From assembly GCA_947631045.1 (NCBI GenBank), contig CANRJV010000011.1, forward strand, positions 1 through 36,480: a stretch of DNA of 36,480 nucleotides, given 5' to 3'. The stretch comes from an uncultured Bacilli bacterium (GTDB lineage: Bacteria > Bacillota_I > Bacilli_A > RF39 > UBA660). The position numbers were made by a program, and so were the translations under genes. Position 1 is the first letter of the stretch, and every line of letters begins with the position of its first letter. The notes beneath the pieces are model-generated. The model ran no database searches, was not told the origin of the DNA, and saw only the letters and a program-made list of their open reading frames with translations. Below, in pieces: positions 32,227 to 36,480 of the stretch.

Positions 32227-33420
32227 ATGAAAAAATTGTTTATAATCTTTATAGGTCTTTTAGCATGTGGTTGTAGCGAAAAAATTATTCTCGATACTGA
32301 AGGTGAAAATGTTAAGTCTATAATGGATACTGTTGAAGTTTATAGCGATATTCATTTAAATGACCTTATCGATAATTTAAATAATGTCGAAATTTTATCC
32401 AAGAATAAATTATTAGACACTAATAGTTTAGGAAAGAAAGAAGTAGAAATAGAATATAGGTTAGATAAGAAAAAATATGTTTATAAATTTAATATTAATG
32501 TTGTTGATAGTAACCCACCAATAGTTTTTAGTGGCACTAATAAAACAGTTGAGGTTGGCTATGATGAGGATATATGTAATTTAATATCTTATGGTGATGA
32601 ATATGATGGTAATATAACTTGTGAAATAGAAGGAATATATGATTTAAATAAAGTGGGAACTTATAAATTAATTTATCATTTAAGTGATTCATCGCAAAAT
32701 AAAAAAGATGTTAATGTTACCTTAAATGTTATTCAAAAAAAGGAAAATGATTCTAATCCAAGTACACCATCTAAAAAAGTAGTAACAGAATTTCAGAATG
32801 TTTATAACAAACATAAAAAAGAGAATACTGAAATTGGCATAGATGTTTCTAAATGGCAAGAAGATATTGATTATGAAAAGGTCAAAAAGGCTGGAGCGAC
32901 ATTTGTTATGATGCGAATTGGTTATCAAGGCCAAACAACAAGAGCAATATATGATGATGAGTATTATGAAAATAATATTAGAAAAGCTAAAGAAGCCGGT
33001 TTGAAAGTAGGAGTGTATTTCTTTACTGTTGCTTCTTCAACAGATGAAGTTAAAGAACATGCTAAATGGGTTATAGATAAATTAAATGGTGAAAAATTAG
33101 ATTTACCAATTGCCTTTGACTGGGAAAATTGGAGTAAATGGAATAGTTATAGATTAAGTTTTCATGAAATAAATGAAATTGCTAATACCTATATGGATAC
33201 TTTAGAGGAATCTGGTTATAAAGCCATGCTTTATAGTAGTAAATTTTATTTGGAAACTATTTGGAAAAATAAAAAAGATTATCCAATATGGTTAGCCCAT
33301 TATACAAAAGATTTTAATACTAGTTCTTATAAGGGCCAATATATGATGTGGCAAGTATGTAATAATGGCCATATCGATGGTATTAATAATGATGTTGATA
33401 TTGATGTTTTATATTTATAA
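32227..33420 (+). CDS. Lipoprotein GH25 lysozyme-like muramidase
   Basis: 397 residues. A lipoprotein signal (FIGLLACGCSEK, lipid-bearing Cys14 after LLA) anchors it outside. Residues about 92-170 form an Ig-like (DUF5011-type) domain (DSNPPIVFSGTNKTVEVG ... VGTYKLIYHLSDSSQN). After a Ser/Pro linker comes a GH25 barrel (about 200-397): IGIDVSKWQ with Asp206, and IAFDWEN with the catalytic Asp298/Glu300 pair. GH25 enzymes cut the muramic acid-glucosamine bond of peptidoglycan. Probably acts in wall remodelling. Single gene with its own terminator. Confidence 0.93.
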   Translation: MKKLFIIFIGLLACGCSEKIILDTEGENVKSIMDTVEVYSDIHLNDLIDNLNNVEILSKNKLLDTNSLGKKEVEIEYRLDKKKYVYKFNINVVDSNPPIVFSGTNKTVEVGYDEDICNLISYGDEYDGNITCEIEGIYDLNKVGTYKLIYHLSDSSQNKKDVNVTLNVIQKKENDSNPSTPSKKVVTEFQNVYNKHKKENTEIGIDVSKWQEDIDYEKVKKAGATFVMMRIGYQGQTTRAIYDDEYYENNIRKAKEAGLKVGVYFFTVASSTDEVKEHAKWVIDKLNGEKLDLPIAFDWENWSKWNSYRLSFHEINEIANTYMDTLEESGYKAMLYSSKFYLETIWKNKKDYPIWLAHYTKDFNTSSYKGQYMMWQVCNNGHIDGINNDVDIDVLYL

Positions 33421-33431
33421 TATTTTAAAAG

Positions 33432-33460
33432 TAATCCTTATTGGTAGGGATTATTTTTTT
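33432..33460 (+). terminator. Terminator of the GH25 gene
   Basis: TAATCC (33432-33437) pairs with GGATTA (33448-33453), followed by a run of seven T. Confidence 0.75.
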
Positions 33461-33509
33461 TATCAGCAAATAAATTAAATAAAAATATAAAAAAGTTTAT
33501 CAAAATCGC

Positions 33510-33550
33510 TTGTCAAAACAATAGTTCGGTGGTATAGTTATCATACCACC
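33510..33550 (+). promoter_or_regulatory. Promoter with inverted-repeat operator for the tandem ORF6N gene
   Basis: TTGTCA (33510-33515), 17 bases, TATAGT (33533-33538) with TG in the extended -10 position. GGTGGTAT (33528-33535) and ATACCACC (33543-33550) form a perfect inverted repeat that covers the -10 box and the predicted start site, so a protein bound here would block transcription. Confidence 0.7.
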
Positions 33551-33554
33551 AAGG

Positions 33555-33570
33555 TAGAAAAGCTTTTCTA
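33555..33570 (+). repeat. 16-base perfect palindrome in the ORF6N leader
   Basis: TAGAAAAGCTTTTCTA equals its own reverse complement. It lies just after the operator, inside the untranslated leader. It may be a second protein site. Confidence 0.6.
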
Positions 33571-33616
33571 AAGAATAAAAAGGGGAATAAAAAATAAAAG
33601 GAAGGGTTTTGGTAAA

Positions 33617-34885
33617 ATGAATAATGAAATTGAAAAAAATGTAAAAGAAAATTTAGTATATGAAGTAAGAGGAAAAAGGGTAATGCTAGATAGTGATCTA
33701 GCCAAATTGTATGAATGTAATAATGGAACTAAAGAATTGAATCAATTGGTAAGAAGACACATTGAAAAGTTTCCTAATGATGTATATTTTCAATTAACAA
33801 AAGAAGAATATTTAGATCTTTTAAGGTCACAAATTGTGACCTTAAAGGTTCCAAAAGGACACCATGTAAAATACTTACCATATGTGTTTTCTAAGGAAGG
33901 AATTGAAATTTTAAATAGCATAATAAGAAATAAAAACAAAGAAAAAATATATGAAAAAATATTAAATGATTTTCAAGATGCTAAAAATTTTAATTTAGTC
34001 GAAATGCGCGCAAACCCTTATAAAATCGAGGATTTAATCTATGAAGTAAGAGGAAGGCAAGTGATGTTAGACAGTGATTTAGCCAAATTATATCAAGTAG
34101 AAACTAAAAGAATAAATGAAGCAGTAAAAAATAATTTATTTAAATTTCCAGAAAGATTTAGCTTCAAATTAACCTCGAAAGAATATTTCAACTTGAGGTC
34201 GAAATTTTCGACCTCAAGTTTGGAAAATAAAAATTTTGGTGGTCGAAGATATGATGTAAGAGTATTTACTGAACAAGGGGTTGCGATGTTAGCGACAATT
34301 TTAAAAAGTGATATTGCCGCTAAAGTAAGTATTGCGATAATGGATGCTTTTGTTTTGATGCGTAAATATATTTCCAAAAATTTATTTCAGCAAAATGTTA
34401 TTAATAAAATGGTTCTAAAACATGATGATGATATAAAACAATTACAAGAGTCATTTAATAAGTTTGAAGAAAAAGCAAACAGAGTAAATGAAATATATTT
34501 TAATGGTCAAATATATGATGCATATTCAAAAATATTAGAAATATTTAAAAGCGCCAAGAAGGAATTAATAATAATAGATAATTATGCTGATAGTACAATA
34601 TTAGATATTATTAGAAGATTAGCAGTAAAAGTAAAGTTAATAACTAAAAAGAATAATTTATTAACAGAGCAAGATATTGAAAAGTATAATAAGCAATATC
34701 ATAATTTGAAAGTATATTATGATAATACGTATCATGACCGTTATTTTATAATTGATAAAGAAGAAGTGTATCATTGTGGAGCCAGTATAAATATGATAGG
34801 TTATAAAACATTTTCTATAAATTACATTGGTGATGGGGAAATAAAGAAATTATTAATAAGCAAAATTGTCAAATGTTTTTCTTAA
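33617..34885 (+). CDS. Tandem ORF6N-domain protein with PLD-like C-terminal domain
   Basis: 422 residues. Two ORF6N DNA-binding domains: residues about 12-105 (YEVRGKRVMLDSDLAKLYE ... KFPNDVYFQLTKEEYLDLLR ... YLPYVFSKEGIEIL) and 140-228 (YEVRGRQVMLDSDLAKLYQ ... KFPERFSFKLTSKEYFNLRS ... VFTEQGVAML). The second is canonical; the first has a decayed end (FSKEG for FTEQG). A coiled coil (about 260-290) leads to a PLD-like fold (about 293-422: YFNGQIYDAYSKILEIFKSA ... TYHDRYFIID ... YHCGASINMIG). ORF6N proteins are known from phages and mobile elements. The two domain starts (33659-33715, 34040-34096) are about 80% identical in DNA, so duplication is fairly recent. Each copy holds an internal palindrome (separate entries). 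GGAAGGG precedes the ATG. Own promoter/operator; no other phage genes nearby. Confidence 0.88.
   Translation: MNNEIEKNVKENLVYEVRGKRVMLDSDLAKLYECNNGTKELNQLVRRHIEKFPNDVYFQLTKEEYLDLLRSQIVTLKVPKGHHVKYLPYVFSKEGIEILNSIIRNKNKEKIYEKILNDFQDAKNFNLVEMRANPYKIEDLIYEVRGRQVMLDSDLAKLYQVETKRINEAVKNNLFKFPERFSFKLTSKEYFNLRSKFSTSSLENKNFGGRRYDVRVFTEQGVAMLATILKSDIAAKVSIAIMDAFVLMRKYISKNLFQQNVINKMVLKHDDDIKQLQESFNKFEEKANRVNEIYFNGQIYDAYSKILEIFKSAKKELIIIDNYADSTILDIIRRLAVKVKLITKKNNLLTEQDIEKYNKQYHNLKVYYDNTYHDRYFIIDKEEVYHCGASINMIGYKTFSINYIGDGEIKKLLISKIVKCFS
33820..33846 (+). repeat. 27-base perfect palindrome inside ORF6N copy 1
   Basis: TTTAAGGTCACAA (33820-33832), centre A (33833), TTGTGACCTTAAA (33834-33846). It encodes ...LRSQIVTLK; the centre is the first base of codon 73. 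Confidence 0.9.
34190..34220 (+). repeat. 31-base perfect palindrome inside ORF6N copy 2
   Basis: AACTTGAGGTCGAAA (34190-34204), centre T (34205), TTTCGACCTCAAGTT (34206-34220). It encodes NLRSKFSTSS; the centre is the first base of codon 197, the position equivalent to codon 73 of copy 1. Confidence 0.9.
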
Positions 34886-34934
34886 ATATATGTCAATAGA
34901 ATGGGAAAACTATTTTATAAAATAATGAGTATTT

Positions 34935-34942
34935 GATATAAT
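34935..34942 (+). promoter_or_regulatory. Extended -10 promoter of the dehydrogenase gene
   Basis: TGATATAAT forms an extended -10 element just before the dehydrogenase gene; GGTGATA precedes the ATG at 34958. Confidence 0.5.
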
Positions 34943-34957
34943 AATAATGGTGATAAT

Positions 34958-35971
34958 ATGAAATGTGTAGCAATAAAAGGAGAAAGAAAATTTGAAATTA
35001 AAGAAATAGAAGAACCACAAAAAGAAAATGGAAAAGTTCTAATTGATGTTAAGAAAACAGGTATTTGTGGTTCTGATTTACATTATTTTGAAATAGGGAT
35101 GCCAGTTGGTCTTATTATGGGCCATGAATATTGTGGCGTTGTAGTTGATAATGGCGGAAGAGAAGATTTAAAGATTGGTGATAGGGTAACAGCATTACCT
35201 ATCTCTCCATGTGGTCATTGTGAGGCCTGTTTAAGTGGTAATATTCATTATTGTTTGGAAACTTGGGACCATGCTAGTGGTTTATCTTTAGATAATCCTG
35301 GAGGGCTTGCTCCAAAACTTAAAGTTAGAAGTGATATGGTTTTAAAAATTCCTGATAGCATGAGTGATGAGGAAGGCGCTTTAGTGGAACCAACAGCGGT
35401 TGGCTATCATGCCATTAATTTAGCAGATGTTAAAGTTGGCGATAAAGTATTAGTTGTTGGAGGTGGAATAATTGGTTTAGTTAGTGCCATGTTTGCGAAA
35501 AAAAGTGGTGCTAGTAAAGTAGTTGTTTCAGAAACTAATTCTAAAAGAGGAGAATTAGCGATAAAATTAGGAGTAGCTGATGAATGGCTTAATGCTTTAG
35601 ATAAAGAAGAAATGGAAAAACATAATAATACTTTTGATAAAGTAATTGAATGTTGTGGAAATACTCCAGCTGTCAATAGTGCTGTTTCTTTAGTGAAACC
35701 CGGTGGCGTTGTTATTTTAGTTGGAGTTTCTATGAGCCCAATTAATTTTGCTAGTGTTAGTGCCGTTACGAAAGAAGCCCATTTAATCGGTGCCATTGCT
35801 TATAAAAAGGAAGAATTTGCTAAATGTATAGACATGATTGCTAACAAAGAAATTGATGTTTTAAAATTTGTAACCAAAAGAATTGGTTTAGATGATGTTC
35901 AAAGTGCTTATGAAGATTTAACTAGTGGCTCATCTAATGAAATAAAAATCATGGTTGACCCTCATAAATAG
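34958..35971 (+). CDS. Zinc-dependent medium-chain alcohol/polyol dehydrogenase
   Basis: 337 residues, standard for the sorbitol/threonine dehydrogenase group. Catalytic zinc ligands are Cys37 (GICGSDLH) and His56-Glu57 (MGHEYCG). The structural zinc site has Cys85, Cys88, Cys91 and Cys99 (SPCGHCEACLSGNIHYC). The nucleotide fold has GGGIIG (about 168-173), and Glu/Ser after the second strand (VVVSETNSKRGEL) favours NAD over NADP. It oxidises a polyol or secondary alcohol such as sorbitol, xylitol or butanediol; the substrate is not fixed by sequence. No sugar-utilisation genes are adjacent. Confidence 0.92.
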   Translation: MKCVAIKGERKFEIKEIEEPQKENGKVLIDVKKTGICGSDLHYFEIGMPVGLIMGHEYCGVVVDNGGREDLKIGDRVTALPISPCGHCEACLSGNIHYCLETWDHASGLSLDNPGGLAPKLKVRSDMVLKIPDSMSDEEGALVEPTAVGYHAINLADVKVGDKVLVVGGGIIGLVSAMFAKKSGASKVVVSETNSKRGELAIKLGVADEWLNALDKEEMEKHNNTFDKVIECCGNTPAVNSAVSLVKPGGVVILVGVSMSPINFASVSAVTKEAHLIGAIAYKKEEFAKCIDMIANKEIDVLKFVTKRIGLDDVQSAYEDLTSGSSNEIKIMVDPHK

Positions 35972-35977
35972 GTTTTT

Positions 35978-36436
35978 ATGAATATATGTAAAGGTCGAAA
36001 TTGGGAAGTAATTTATATTGATGATTGTCAAGAATTCCAGGTTATATGATTATTTCTAGTCAAAAAGAAAGCTTATGTATGCTTACGGATGAGGAATGGA
36101 TAGAACTTGGCAAAATTGAAAAAAAACTAGAAAGAGTTTGCCATAAAAGTTTTAGATAGTACTATGTTTAATTTTGCCTGTCTTATGAATAATGCTTATC
36201 GTGATAATGAAAAACCCCATGTTCATTTTCATTTTGTTCCTAGATATAGAGATGAAAAAATTATTTTAGGTAAGAAATATAAAGACCTTCATTTTGGTTA
36301 TAATTTTTGGAAATGGTCTTTAAATAAATTCAAAAGGCAAAAAGATATTTTTACTAAAGAAGAAAAAAGAGAATTAGGTAATCTATTAAAAAAAGAATTT
36401 AAATTGTTACAATTCACAGCTAAAATAAGAAGATAA
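35978..36436 (+). pseudogene. HIT family protein gene broken by two frameshifts
   Basis: Three reading segments add up to one HIT-like protein of about 150 residues: 35978-36049 (MNICKGRNWEVIYIDDCQEF), about 36040-36159 in the next frame (GYMIISSQKESLCMLTDEEW ... ERVCHKSF), and about 36160-36436 back in the first frame (STMFNFACLMNNAYRDNEKP, then PHVHFHFVPRY, the HxHxH nucleotide-binding motif). The reading frame shifts near 36040 and returns near 36160, so two compensating indels occurred. HIT proteins hydrolyse nucleotide conjugates. It is a decayed gene, or an assembly with two errors. It follows the dehydrogenase gene by six bases. Confidence 0.8.
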
Positions 36437-36457
36437 TAAAATGCTTCTTATTTTTTT
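36422..36457 (+). terminator. Terminator after the HIT remnant
   Basis: AAAATAAGAAG (36422-36432) pairs with CTTCTTATTTT (36444-36454), followed by three more T. A second small hairpin, GCTGTT (36458-36463) / AACAGC (36467-36472), lies just beyond at the window edge. Confidence 0.7.
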
Positions 36458-36480
36458 GCTGTTGAAAACAGCCATAAATT

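Noticed and set aside
35407-35796. A 129-codon minus-strand frame
   Set aside because: It lies wholly inside the dehydrogenase gene in the opposite strand and has no family features.
1-36480. Reassigned genetic code (TGA as Trp)
   Set aside because: Several complete genes end at TGA with correct family length (for example rlmB and the GNAT gene).
1-36480. CRISPR arrays, tRNA, rRNA
   Set aside because: No regularly spaced repeats and no cloverleaf or ribosomal motifs were found by eye.

Overview
The window is very AT-rich (clearly below 35% GC by eye) and uses the standard code: many reading frames stop at TGA and Trp is encoded by TGG. Gene content is that of a low-GC Gram-positive (Bacillota) gut commensal. 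It has guanylate kinase, an RlmB-SigH pair, a conjugated bile salt hydrolase-like amidase, a GH25 lipoprotein and large surface proteins of a type I associate with uncultured gut Bacilli (RF39/Erysipelotrichales-like). That placement is an inference from style, not from a marker tree. No rRNA, tRNA, CRISPR array or intact transposase was seen.

Layout. 1-3834: a tightly overlapping accessory operon. It begins with an AbiEi-like antitoxin behind an inverted-repeat operator, followed by a C-terminally truncated AbiEii-like toxin, a short protein resembling the N-terminus of TOTE conflict-system proteins, a nucleoside deoxyribosyltransferase-like protein, a Sel1 protein, a GNAT and a NUDIX hydrolase. 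4075-7616: a MATE exporter with a hairpin-rich leader, a protein with five Myb/SANT-like modules, and the bile salt hydrolase-like enzyme. 7675-12914: gmk on the minus strand, then a DUF1003 / YjbR / membrane GDPD operon, a Cys-His protein that may be a papain-like peptidase, and an anchored surface protein. 12919-18529: a tetR plus PIG-L deacetylase pair, divergent from a 1185-residue MMPL/RND transporter whose second extracytoplasmic loop carries about seven copies of a 70-80 residue helical repeat.

18631-24774: an unrecognised two-domain protein translationally coupled to a membrane-anchored NucA/EndA-like nuclease, then a heterodimeric ABC exporter with one degenerate ATP site. 24787-27579: an XRE regulator, two surface-protein genes with distinct codon use, and a 366-base interval. 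That interval holds two perfect Spo0A-box-like octamers 20 bp apart, a promoter, a GC-rich possibly structured transcript and a 31-codon reading frame. 27580-32161: a radical SAM protein, rlmB-sigH, and a strong promoter driving a three-gene operon of acidic helical proteins. 32227-36480: a GH25 lysozyme lipoprotein, a tandem-ORF6N/PLD-like protein, a zinc alcohol/polyol dehydrogenase and a frameshifted HIT-family gene.

The observation I rate highest is in the tandem ORF6N gene (33617-34885). Each ORF6N copy contains, at the same codon, a perfect DNA palindrome (2x13 and 2x15 bases around one central base). The two palindromes differ at four paired positions, and all four changes are compensated on the other arm although several alter the protein. 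That suggests selection on the DNA or RNA fold itself. The gene also has its own promoter with an inverted repeat over the -10 box and a separate 16-base palindrome in its leader.
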